A stretch of DNA of 21,649 nucleotides from DATKCJ01 sp035513275. GTDB taxonomy: Bacteria; Verrucomicrobiota; Verrucomicrobiia; Opitutales; Opitutaceae. The stretch is from NCBI GenBank assembly GCA_035513275.1, contig DATKCJ010000465.1, positions 1 to 21,649 of the forward strand, given 5' to 3'. Under the pieces are notes generated by a model. The model was not told the DNA's origin and made no database searches. It was given only the letters and a program-made list of their open reading frames with translations. The position numbers and the translations under genes were made by a program. Numbering within the stretch: the stretch's first letter is position 1; the number at the start of each line of letters is the position of its first letter. Below, in pieces: positions 1 to 10,495 of this stretch.

Positions 1-92
<92 letters not shown>

Positions 93-300
93 GAGAGTTC
101 AGAACCTAACGATTCATGAACTACGATTTGGTGGGTTTTACCCCACCACTATTTAATTAAACCTGTTAAAGGTTTTGATTGGAGGTCCCAATCAATCGCA
201 CAAAGTAAGTTTCAAAGAACAACCCCGTTTCACAGGGGAAAGAGTTCGAAAGTGGCTCCCTGAATTGCCGCCGTCAAGCGGCTTTTTTCACTTTCAAGAC
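93..300 (-). promoter_or_regulatory. rRNA operon leader and promoter region
   Basis: This is the region transcribed or read just before the 16S gene. Going toward the 16S gene it shows a possible -35 TTGACG (277-272), 17 nt from a weak -10 CACTTT (254-249), with an A-run just upstream that could act as an UP element. A boxA-like GTTCTTTGAA (220-211) follows, as expected for rRNA antitermination. Then come two perfect hairpins: an 8-bp stem at 175-182/188-195 and a 7-bp stem at 129-135/142-148. The boxA-like site and hairpins are seen directly. The promoter assignment is inference, and the -10 is poor. Confidence 0.5.
211..220 (-). promoter_or_regulatory. boxA-like antitermination site
   Basis: On the minus strand this reads GTTCTTTGAA, close to the boxA element (TGCTCTTTA/GA) that binds NusB-NusE in rRNA leaders. 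It lies about 120 nt upstream of the 16S 5' end, which is a usual place for it. The function is inferred from the match and position. Confidence 0.5.
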
Positions 301-712
301 GAGACGATCCCGATCCGGTGTTGGCCAAATGCCGCAACGTGAATCGGAGGGCTGACGATGCTTTCCAAGGCCCGCCGGGCAAGTGTTTTCTTCAAAAGAG
401 CGACGTTTTCGCCTTATGAGGCTGTCGCCTAATCACTTGCGATCAACGCATCCGTCTCACAAGGGACACTGAGTCGATTACTTCCATGCCGCGAGAGTTC
501 GGGAAGAACAACGCGAGCTAATGTATGCTGCCTCTGGATACACGCGTTGCCCATCCCCTTTCCAATCCGAATCTCGCCGTGTTGCATCCGATCACGCTGA
601 TGATCGGGCTGATTGTCGTTCATTAAGAAAAACACCTGTTTACCGCTGGGAACGAGCCCTCACGCGTGGCACACTTCCCGAGCCTCGAAACGACTGAACA
701 GCCTCCGGAGAC
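301..712. other. Gene-poor spacer between rRNA leader and helicase gene
   Basis: I see no convincing gene, RNA gene or mobile element here. A 68-codon minus-strand frame (429-635, GTG start) is open, but it has no ribosome binding site and no recognisable family. A plus-strand frame in the same stretch reads as a short hydrophobic peptide ending near 622, also unconvincing. A short GCCCG/CGGGC hairpin lies at about 370-380. No clear terminator with a T-run is visible downstream of the helicase gene. The segment may be decayed sequence or rRNA upstream control DNA. Confidence 0.5.
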
Positions 713-2203
713 TCAGCGCCGTCCGCGCTGCAAACGGCTCGTCGGCCGAGGCGCATCTGTAGCCTTTTCGGAAAAGATTGCCGAATAAATGTACTGAAAG
801 TCGGCGACGTTTCTACGCGGCACCTCCCGCTTGATGAGCCGCTCGATGGCTCGCGCGCGGCGTAAATCGTCCTCTGTCAGAAGCGTGAACGCATCTCCTT
901 CCGTTTCGGCCCTGCCGGTCCTTCCAATCCGATGCACGTAGTCCTCGGGGTTCTCCGGAACGTCGTAATTGATGACATGCGTCACATTTCGCATATCCAG
1001 TCCTCGAGAAGCTACGTCAGTCGCCACAAGGACTTCAAACTTACCGGCTTTGAAGCCAGCGAGCGCATCAGTGCGTTCCCGTTGCGACCGATCAGAGTGC
1101 ATTATGCCCACTTGGTGTCCCGCAGTCCTGAGCCGGTTGAAGATTTTGTCGGCTCCCACTTTGGTCCGCGTGAAGATGATCACGCTCCGGTACTGGGTGT
1201 CTTCGAGGAGCTTCAGGAGCAGGTCAAACTTCTGCGAGGCGACGACCGGATAGAAGGCGTGATCGACCGTCTCCGCTGGAGAACTACGAATGCCGATTTC
1301 GATGGCAATGGGGTTGTTCAGGACGGAACGCACCAAGCCTTGGATTTGTGGCGGTAACGTCGCGCTGAAAAACAACGTCTGCCGCTCCTTGGGGCACTTC
1401 AGAATGATCCTCCGGACGTCGGGCAAAAACCCCATGTCGAGCATCCTGTCGACTTCGTCCAGAATAAGCACCTCGAGTTGACCAAGCTTCACGTCTCCCT
1501 CCGCCATGAGATCGAGGAGTCGCCCTGGTGTTGCGACGATAACATCCACGCCTCGGGCAAGCTCTTCACGCTGGCGCCCATAACCCACTCCCCCATAAAC
1601 GACACAAATCTTAAGATTTGTATGCCTTCCATAGACGCGAAACGACTCCTCAACTTGAAGTGCAAGTTCTCTTGTCGGTTCGAGGACCAGACACCGGCAA
1701 GCTCCGTGGCGCGCCAATCTGTGGAGAACAGGCAAAGCAAAGGCAGCTGTTTTTCCGGTCCCGGTTTGCGCCGTCCCGAGGAGATCCCTGCCCTCAATGA
1801 CCACCGGTATCGCCTGTTTCTGGATCGCGGTCGGGATCTGATAGCCCTTCGCCAGCACGGAAGCGACGATGTTGTCGCTTAAGCCTAGGGCGCGAAACTC
1901 GTTATCCGCCGGCACCTCTGGAATCTCGACTGCAGCTCGGCGTTCATCTCGGGCTTCGGCTGGATGGTGTCGATCTTCATGACCGCCAGTTGCGCGTTTG
2001 ATTGCTGGGCGGTTGTGCCGTCCTCCACCAGTCTCCCTCTTGGGCGAACCTAGGTCCTCCCTTCTCTCGTGATGTCGAGACTCCTGCCTACGAGGCGTGC
2101 GCGAACTCGCCACTTTTGGCACCTCTACACTCTTTTCAGAGGCCTTGGGCTCCGACGGGGATCCAGCCAACTTCTTGATTTTGCCTATTATCTTGCGAAA
2201 CAT
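713..2203 (-). CDS. DEAD-box ATP-dependent RNA helicase (RhlE-like)
   Basis: This is a cytoplasmic RNA helicase likely to act in ribosome assembly or RNA turnover. With the chosen start it has 496 residues. A basic, low-complexity N-terminal extension covers about residues 1-100. The helicase core follows in order: Q motif (~103-130), Walker A AQTGTGKT (145-152), PTREL (176-180), TPGR (225-228), motif II DEVD (249-252), SAT (280-282), ATDVASRGLD (394-403) and HRIGRTGR (424-431). Motif II is DEVD rather than DEAD; the catalytic D-E pair is kept. The C-terminal tail is short and basic. The ATG at 2203 is preferred because the protein then begins MFRKIIGKIKKL; an in-frame ATG at 2269 adds 22 residues. 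Neither start has a strong ribosome binding site. The core most resembles RhlE-type proteins, but I do not assign a specific symbol. Confidence 0.93.
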   Translation of the reverse strand: MFRKIIGKIKKLAGSPSEPKASEKSVEVPKVASSRTPRRQESRHHERREDLGSPKRETGGGRHNRPAIKRATGGHEDRHHPAEARDERRAAVEIPEVPADNEFRALGLSDNIVASVLAKGYQIPTAIQKQAIPVVIEGRDLLGTAQTGTGKTAAFALPVLHRLARHGACRCLVLEPTRELALQVEESFRVYGRHTNLKICVVYGGVGYGRQREELARGVDVIVATPGRLLDLMAEGDVKLGQLEVLILDEVDRMLDMGFLPDVRRIILKCPKERQTLFFSATLPPQIQGLVRSVLNNPIAIEIGIRSSPAETVDHAFYPVVASQKFDLLLKLLEDTQYRSVIIFTRTKVGADKIFNRLRTAGHQVGIMHSDRSQRERTDALAGFKAGKFEVLVATDVASRGLDMRNVTHVINYDVPENPEDYVHRIGRTGRAETEGDAFTLLTEDDLRRARAIERLIKREVPRRNVADFQYIYSAIFSEKATDAPRPTSRLQRGRR

Positions 2204-2270
2204 CCGTTGACCGGGTTGTTCCCGCTTTCGCCGAGGGGCGCAACACAATCCTTCCCATTCGATCGGCAAA

Positions 2271-2294
2271 TCGGCTTTACTGGGCCGAAGCCGA
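2271..2294. repeat. Inverted repeat between divergent helicase and sensor genes
   Basis: TCGGCTT (2271-2277) and AAGCCGA (2288-2294) form a perfect 7-bp inverted repeat separated by 10 nt. It lies in the divergent intergenic region, about 70 bp upstream of the helicase start and 37 bp upstream of the sensor start. It could be an operator or a 5'-UTR hairpin. A chance occurrence is possible. Confidence 0.3.
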
Positions 2295-2330
2295 AGATTG
2301 ATCTAGTCGCGCTCGGCCGCAACGCTCCTG

Positions 2331-3662
2331 ATGCCGAAAATGGATCCCCTGCAAATCCTGATCGTTGAAGACGATGAGAACGATGTCATTCTCTTGCAGA
2401 AAGAGCTACGGGCAGGCGGTTTGGTGTTCGATTCTCGCGTGGTCGACACTCACAGCGACTTCGTTCGCGCCCTGAATGAGACGATCCCCGATCTGATCAT
2501 CGCGGATTTCCAGCTCCCTCGCTTTGACGCGCTCACTGCGCTTGAACTCTCCCAACACAAGACGCGTCGAACCCCTTTCATCATCTTCACGGGCTGCCTA
2601 GATGAGGCCACGGCCGTTCTCTGTATGAAGCTCGGCGCTTGGGATTATGTGCTGAAGCAAAATCCCGTCAGACTCGTTGCCTGCATCCGCTCAGCCCTCG
2701 AGCGCCGCCGGCTTGTTGAGGAACGTGAGCAGGCCATCCGCGAGGGTGAACAACGATTTCGCCAGATCGCCGATGTCGCTCCTGTACTCATCTGGATGGC
2801 CGACGCCTCGGGCTCATTCCATTACTTCAACCGGGCTTGGCTGGCATTTAGGGGCCGTTCCGAGTCGGAAGAAAAGAACGACGGCTGGACTGAAGGCCTC
2901 CACCCGGCGGACAGATCCCGATTCGAACAAACCATCCAAGCAAAGATCACGACGCTGCAACACTGCCAGATGGAGTTCAGGCTTCGACGCCACGACGGAA
3001 GCTACCGCTGGATACTCTGCAACGGAGCGCCTTACTATTCGGGAAAGGACCGCTTCTCGGGTTATCTCGGGAGTGGAATCGACATCACGGACGTCAAAGA
3101 GGCCGAAAGTGCGCGCGGACACGGTTTTGAGCTCACCAACGCGCTCATCGAATCGATCCCTTGGCCAGCCTACGCGAAGGATTCCTCAGGACGATTCGTC
3201 GCAGTGAACCAAGCCGCATCCCTTCTGCTCGGACGCAGTCGCGATGCATTTAGCGGCAGGACGAACGCCCAACTCGGGCTTGACACCGACTTCGCCGACT
3301 TGGAAGCCCGCGAAATCGAAGTCCTGCAATCTGGCATGCCGGCGAACGGCCAAAACGAATCAAGCTCCCCAGGCAGGAGGTTCACACTTTCCCCGTGGGG
3401 CGTCACGAAGGATGGCGTCTCCGGAATCGTAGGGATGGATGTTTCAAAACCATCCAGCGGCCTCTCCTCGCAAAACCGGCACGATATCAACAACCACGTC
3501 GCGATCATCCGGATGTATTCTGAGTTTCTCGGGGAGCAGCCAGAGTTGGACGAACGCGTTCGCTCGAAGATTCGCCAAATCCTGGATACCTCCGAGAAAC
3601 TTGGCGCCTTGATCACTGCACTTTCGGAGACGGGAGAAAACGAGCGGGCGAAGGCCCGATGA
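2331..3662 (+). CDS. Response regulator receiver-PAS-PAS protein with DHp-like C-terminus, no ATPase domain
   Basis: This 443-residue cytoplasmic signalling protein has no membrane segment. Residues ~7-125 are a receiver domain with acidic pair E13/D14/D15, phospho-acceptor D59 (IIADFQLP) and conserved K109. A helical linker leads to a PAS/PAC domain (~140-260), ending in the usual GxxxDITDVKEAE-type motif, and to a second, weaker PAS (~270-372). Residues ~379-435 resemble a histidine-kinase dimerisation helix pair with the motif HDINNH (H384). The protein ends about eight residues later at two successive TGA codons, so no HATPase_c domain follows. No remnant of one is visible in the 94 bp before the next gene. 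It may relay phosphate, act with a separate kinase or be a degenerate kinase. Start codons at 2331 and 2340 are both possible; neither has a clear ribosome binding site. Confidence 0.85.
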   Translation: MPKMDPLQILIVEDDENDVILLQKELRAGGLVFDSRVVDTHSDFVRALNETIPDLIIADFQLPRFDALTALELSQHKTRRTPFIIFTGCLDEATAVLCMKLGAWDYVLKQNPVRLVACIRSALERRRLVEEREQAIREGEQRFRQIADVAPVLIWMADASGSFHYFNRAWLAFRGRSESEEKNDGWTEGLHPADRSRFEQTIQAKITTLQHCQMEFRLRRHDGSYRWILCNGAPYYSGKDRFSGYLGSGIDITDVKEAESARGHGFELTNALIESIPWPAYAKDSSGRFVAVNQAASLLLGRSRDAFSGRTNAQLGLDTDFADLEAREIEVLQSGMPANGQNESSSPGRRFTLSPWGVTKDGVSGIVGMDVSKPSSGLSSQNRHDINNHVAIIRMYSEFLGEQPELDERVRSKIRQILDTSEKLGALITALSETGENERAKAR

Positions 3663-3690
3663 TGAGCCTGCTTCCGCTGCGGACATTTAG

Positions 3691-3704
3691 GCCGGAGAAC
3701 CGGC
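3691..3704. repeat. Short hairpin between sensor and copper ATPase genes
   Basis: GCCGG AGAA CCGGC is a perfect 5-bp stem with a 4-nt loop, 28 bp after the sensor stop codon. No T-run follows, so intrinsic termination is doubtful. It may be a weak terminator, part of the ATPase leader, or chance in GC-rich DNA. Confidence 0.25.
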
Positions 3705-3756
3705 AGTCCTGCAGTCTTGGGATGTTCGCATTCGCCCGTTAGATGCTCGAACAACC

Positions 3757-5775
3757 ATGAGCGATGACCGTTATGAGCCGGTCTACATGGGGCTACCGGC
3801 GTTCCGTGTGCTGCTGCCCCGGCTTTGGGTCGCCGCTCCCCTGACGATTGCAGTGATGATCCTCGCCATGGGACCGATGCTCCCTTGGGCGTGGGCCGAT
3901 CTGGGATTGAGTCACTCCCAGTCGGGAGCGATGCAGGCGATGCTCACCACTCCGGTCGTATTTTGGGCGGGTTGGTTCTTTCTTCGCAGGTTTTGGCTGT
4001 CGTGGCGAACCCTCGACTTCAACATGTTCACCCTCACGGTCACGGGAACGGGCTCTGCGTATGGATTCAGTCTGTTCGCCGTTCTCTTTCCCAATCTGCT
4101 GCCGCACGAACTCTCCCACGGGGGCCATCCGCCGCTTTACTTCGAAGCCGCTGCAGCGATCACGACTCTTGTGCTCATCGGCCAGGTTATTGAGCAACGT
4201 TCGCATGCGCGAACAGGCGACGCCATCCACGCGCTCCTCGACCTCGCACCCAAGCAGGCAGCTCGGCTCAACGGCAACATCGAAGAAGTGGTTCCCGTCG
4301 AAGCAATCGCCGTTGGCGACATACTTCGCATACGGCCCGGTGGAAAAGTTCCGGTCGATGGCACGATAAAATCCGGCTCAAGCGCCTTCGACGAATCGAT
4401 GCTCACCGGTGAACCGACAGCAGTCGAAAAATCGCCCGGTGATCCCGTCTATGCGGCCACGTTGAATACTCACGGAACTGTCATCATGACGGCCGGGAAA
4501 GTCGGCCGGGACACACTCCTCGCGCAAATCGTCCGACTCGTCGAGGAAGCCCAGGAAAGCGAGCCGCCGATCCAGCGTCTCGCGGATCGGGTTTCATCAT
4601 GGTTCGTGCCGGCCATTCTCGCCGCTGCGGCACTCACATTCCTCGGCTGGATGATGTTCGGCCCGGAGCCGCGTCTCGCGTTTGCACTCTCAACGAGCGT
4701 CGCCGTGCTGATCATCGCCTGCCCCTGCGCGCTCGGCCTCGCGACCCCCGTTTCCATCACAACCGGAATCGGCCGGGGAGCGCAGGAAGGTGTGCTCGTC
4801 AAACACGCCGCGGCACTCGAGCGTCTCGCCGCAGTGACAGCCGTGCTCGTCGACAAGACTGGCACGCTGACCGAGGGCCGGCCGTCGGTTAGCGCGATTA
4901 TCCCCGTCTCGGGCGTTTCCGAAACCGAACTTCTCAAGCTTGCGGCTTCGATCGAGATGGAGAGCGAACATCCGATCGCCCGGGCGATCGTTCGCGCCGC
5001 AGAAGAGCGAAGCATCAAACTGGATGAGTGCAGCGAGTTTCGAAACGAAGCCGGCTATGGAGTGTCCGCGACCGCCGACGGCAACCGCGTGCGCGCGGGC
5101 CGGCCTGACTGGCTGCATTCAGAAGGCGTCGACACATCAGCACTGAATCTTCCCGACGGAGCAGCCACCGTGGTCGCCATCGCTCGTGGCAATCGCCTGC
5201 TTGGCGCAATCCTGCTTTCAGACAGGATCAAGAGTTCCGCAAGTGCTGCCGTGAACGAACTCACGCGCCTAGGCATCGAAGTCGTGATGGTGACAGGCGA
5301 TCGCGCAGCCTCTGCGCAAGGCGTGGCCGGCGCACTCGGCATCGAGACTGTGCACGCCGATACCAAGCCGCAGGACAAGCAGCGAATCGTGCGCGAACAT
5401 CGCGAGCGCGGTGCCGTCGTCGCCTACGCGGGTGATGGCATCAACGACGCGCCCGCGCTCGCTGCTGCCGATGTGGGCATCGCCATGGGGCATGGCACCG
5501 ATGTCGCGATTGAGAGCGCCGGGCTCGTCCTCTTGCGCGGTGACCTCGGCGGTCTCGTGCGCGCGATTCACCTAAGCCGCGCGGTGCTACGAAACATCAG
5601 GCAGAATCTTTTCTGGGCGTTCTTCTACAACCTCGCGGGCGTGCCGCTCGCAGCCGGGTTGCTGTATCCGATCACCGGATGGCTGTTGAACCCCATGGCA
5701 GCCGCGGTCGCCATGAGCCTGAGCTCGCTCACGGTCGTAGGAAACGCGCTTCGACTCCGCTCACTGCGGCTCTAG
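3757..5775 (+). CDS. copA: Cu+-type P1B-ATPase lacking an N-terminal metal-binding domain
   Basis: This inner-membrane pump uses ATP to export monovalent copper (or silver). Its 672 residues hold four N-terminal membrane segments (~24-40, 58-78, 90-112, 128-146), an actuator loop with TGEP (217-220), CPC in the ion-binding helix (322-324), the phosphorylated aspartate in DKTGT (D366), SEHP (403-406), TGD (513-515) and GDGIND (559-564). The last helices carry FFYN (622-625) and MSLSS (653-657). CPC plus YN plus MxxSS is the P1B-1 signature for Cu+/Ag+. The first residues have no CxxC heavy-metal-associated domain, and an in-frame stop at 3688 limits any upstream extension. The gene follows the sensor gene by 94 bp. 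No copper-responsive operator was recognised. It converges on carB with a 16-bp gap. Confidence 0.93.
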   Translation: MSDDRYEPVYMGLPAFRVLLPRLWVAAPLTIAVMILAMGPMLPWAWADLGLSHSQSGAMQAMLTTPVVFWAGWFFLRRFWLSWRTLDFNMFTLTVTGTGSAYGFSLFAVLFPNLLPHELSHGGHPPLYFEAAAAITTLVLIGQVIEQRSHARTGDAIHALLDLAPKQAARLNGNIEEVVPVEAIAVGDILRIRPGGKVPVDGTIKSGSSAFDESMLTGEPTAVEKSPGDPVYAATLNTHGTVIMTAGKVGRDTLLAQIVRLVEEAQESEPPIQRLADRVSSWFVPAILAAAALTFLGWMMFGPEPRLAFALSTSVAVLIIACPCALGLATPVSITTGIGRGAQEGVLVKHAAALERLAAVTAVLVDKTGTLTEGRPSVSAIIPVSGVSETELLKLAASIEMESEHPIARAIVRAAEERSIKLDECSEFRNEAGYGVSATADGNRVRAGRPDWLHSEGVDTSALNLPDGAATVVAIARGNRLLGAILLSDRIKSSASAAVNELTRLGIEVVMVTGDRAASAQGVAGALGIETVHADTKPQDKQRIVREHRERGAVVAYAGDGINDAPALAAADVGIAMGHGTDVAIESAGLVLLRGDLGGLVRAIHLSRAVLRNIRQNLFWAFFYNLAGVPLAAGLLYPITGWLLNPMAAAVAMSLSSLTVVGNALRLRSLRL

Positions 5776-5791
5776 TCGTAGCGCGACGATC

Positions 5792-9022
<3,231 letters not shown>

Positions 9023-9126
9023 GGCAAAATTCGCGGCAGCTTTGGCCCCACCCCGACACGGTTCAAGGCGAAAGGCCCTCACGCCATCCGGAACAATCCA
9101 AAGGGGCGCTTCGCGTTGGGAAACGA

Positions 9127-9147
9127 CCGATCCCCGCGTCTGATCGG
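9127..9147 (-). terminator. Possible hairpin after the NtrC-like gene
   Basis: CCGATC (9127-9132) and GATCGG (9142-9147) form a perfect 6-bp inverted repeat, starting directly after the stop codon of the minus-strand regulator gene. Only a short, broken T-stretch follows. It may be a weak terminator separating the regulator from carB, whose start is 126 bp downstream. Confidence 0.3.
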
Positions 9148-9148
9148 C

Positions 9149-10441
9149 TCAGTCCAGCTCGGAAACGGCGCAGCCAAGCACCCCGGCAGCCTTCTCGCGA
9201 TCACCGCCGCTTGCGGCCAGCACACGCGCCACATACTGCTGCCTCTTGCCCCGGAGATACTCCTCGAGCGACGGATAGTCCTTCAGTTCGTGAAGATTGA
9301 GGGGCAATTGCTCCGCAGTGATCACGCGCGTCTCTGAGTCAGAAGCGATTCGCTCAACAACCATCTGCAGTTCCGAGAAATTGCCCGGCCAGTAGTATCC
9401 GGACAACACGCTCATCGCATCCGAGGTGAATTCGATCCGACCGGACGGTATGTGGGGATTGTTCGCCGTCGCCGCGATTGCCTTCACGATGGCCGGGATG
9501 TCCTCGGCTCGTTCCCTAAGCGGCGGCAACACCACGGGCATCGCGGCCATCCGGAAGAAGAGTTCGTCGTTGAATTTCTTCTGTTCGGACATCTTCTCAA
9601 GATCGACCGTGCTCGAGCAAATCAGCCTGAATGTGGAACCGGTAGCGCGCAGCACGCTGGCGAAGTCCCGCTGAATTTTGGACGGCATCGCGTGGATGTG
9701 CTCGAGGAAGAGCGTCCCGCCGTGGATGTCCTCGATCCACTTGCCGCCAAGTCCTTTGGGGCCGATGAGGTTTGCGTGGAAGTCCTCCTCGCTCACCAAG
9801 GCGCAGTCGTAGCGAACAAAGGCTCCGTCCGCGGACGGACCCTTGGCATGCACATACTCTGCGACAGCTTTCTTCCCGGTGCCCACTTCGCCCGAGACAA
9901 GCACGGGGGTCTTCGCATCGAGGAGCTTCTTGATCTGCTGGGCGATCCGCTTTGTCTTCCGGCTCTCGCCGGTGAGGAGTAGTTCCACCTGACTGGCAAC
10001 TTCAGTCGAAACCGTCGCTGCGGGATGCGCGGGACCCGGCGCCTGCACACGCGGAAGGTTCGGCTTAGCGGCTGAGACTTGCCGGAATTCAAGCGCCCGC
10101 CGTAGCGCCCTGATCAGCTCGTCGACCTTGAACGGCTTCTCCAGGAAGTCGAAAGCACCATACTTGAGCGCAGCCATCGCGTTCGACTTGGCGGCATGTG
10201 CCGTCATGATGATCACCACTGCGTTCGGATCGACCTTCTTGATTTCGCGAAGCAGCTCGATGCCATTCATCGGCATCATCTGGAAGTCGGCGATGACGAG
10301 GTCGAAACGCTCTTTCTTGTAACGCTCAAGCGCAGTGACACCGTCGGTCGCGAATGCGGTCGTGAACCCCACCGGCTGGACGACCACGTCCAGCATTTCG
10401 TGGAACGAAGGAAGGTCGTCGACGATCAGGACCGATGGCAT
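9149..10441 (-). CDS. NtrC-family response regulator with degenerate sigma-54 AAA+ domain
   Basis: The 430-residue protein has the NtrC layout. The receiver domain is complete (~1-120; D8/D9, phospho-acceptor D52, T80, K102). An AAA+ domain covers ~150-385. Walker A is GEVGTGKK (184-191). The region that should hold the sigma-54-contacting GAFTGA loop reads IGPKGLGGKW (226-235) and lacks it. Walker B is GGTLFLEHI (241-249), so the usual Asp-Glu pair is Glu-His (E247, H248). The arginine-finger region LFFR (295-298), PLRER (307-311) and YWPGNFSEL (350-358) are kept. The C-terminus resembles a Fis-type helix-turn-helix (~395-430) but stops within or just after the recognition helix. Classical sigma-54 activation therefore seems unlikely. 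It follows pilC by 54 bp on the same strand and may control or be co-expressed with a pilus or secretion system. Confidence 0.85.
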   Translation of the reverse strand: MPSVLIVDDLPSFHEMLDVVVQPVGFTTAFATDGVTALERYKKERFDLVIADFQMMPMNGIELLREIKKVDPNAVVIIMTAHAAKSNAMAALKYGAFDFLEKPFKVDELIRALRRALEFRQVSAAKPNLPRVQAPGPAHPAATVSTEVASQVELLLTGESRKTKRIAQQIKKLLDAKTPVLVSGEVGTGKKAVAEYVHAKGPSADGAFVRYDCALVSEEDFHANLIGPKGLGGKWIEDIHGGTLFLEHIHAMPSKIQRDFASVLRATGSTFRLICSSTVDLEKMSEQKKFNDELFFRMAAMPVVLPPLRERAEDIPAIVKAIAATANNPHIPSGRIEFTSDAMSVLSGYYWPGNFSELQMVVERIASDSETRVITAEQLPLNLHELKDYPSLEEYLRGKRQQYVARVLAASGGDREKAAGVLGCAVSELD

Positions 10442-10495
10442 GGGAGATTGGCGGAAGCCGGAATCGGCCTCGCCTTCATTGGCGGTTGGTTGAGC

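Noticed and set aside
267..288. GCCGC/GCGGC hairpin followed by six T on the plus strand, as a terminator
   Set aside because: No plus-strand gene ends here, and the same bases overlap the candidate rRNA promoter; kept only as a remark.
429..635. 68-codon minus-strand frame with GTG start between the rRNA leader and the helicase
   Set aside because: No ribosome binding site, no recognised family and an unusual Gln/His/Arg-rich composition; possible remnant but not supportable as a gene.
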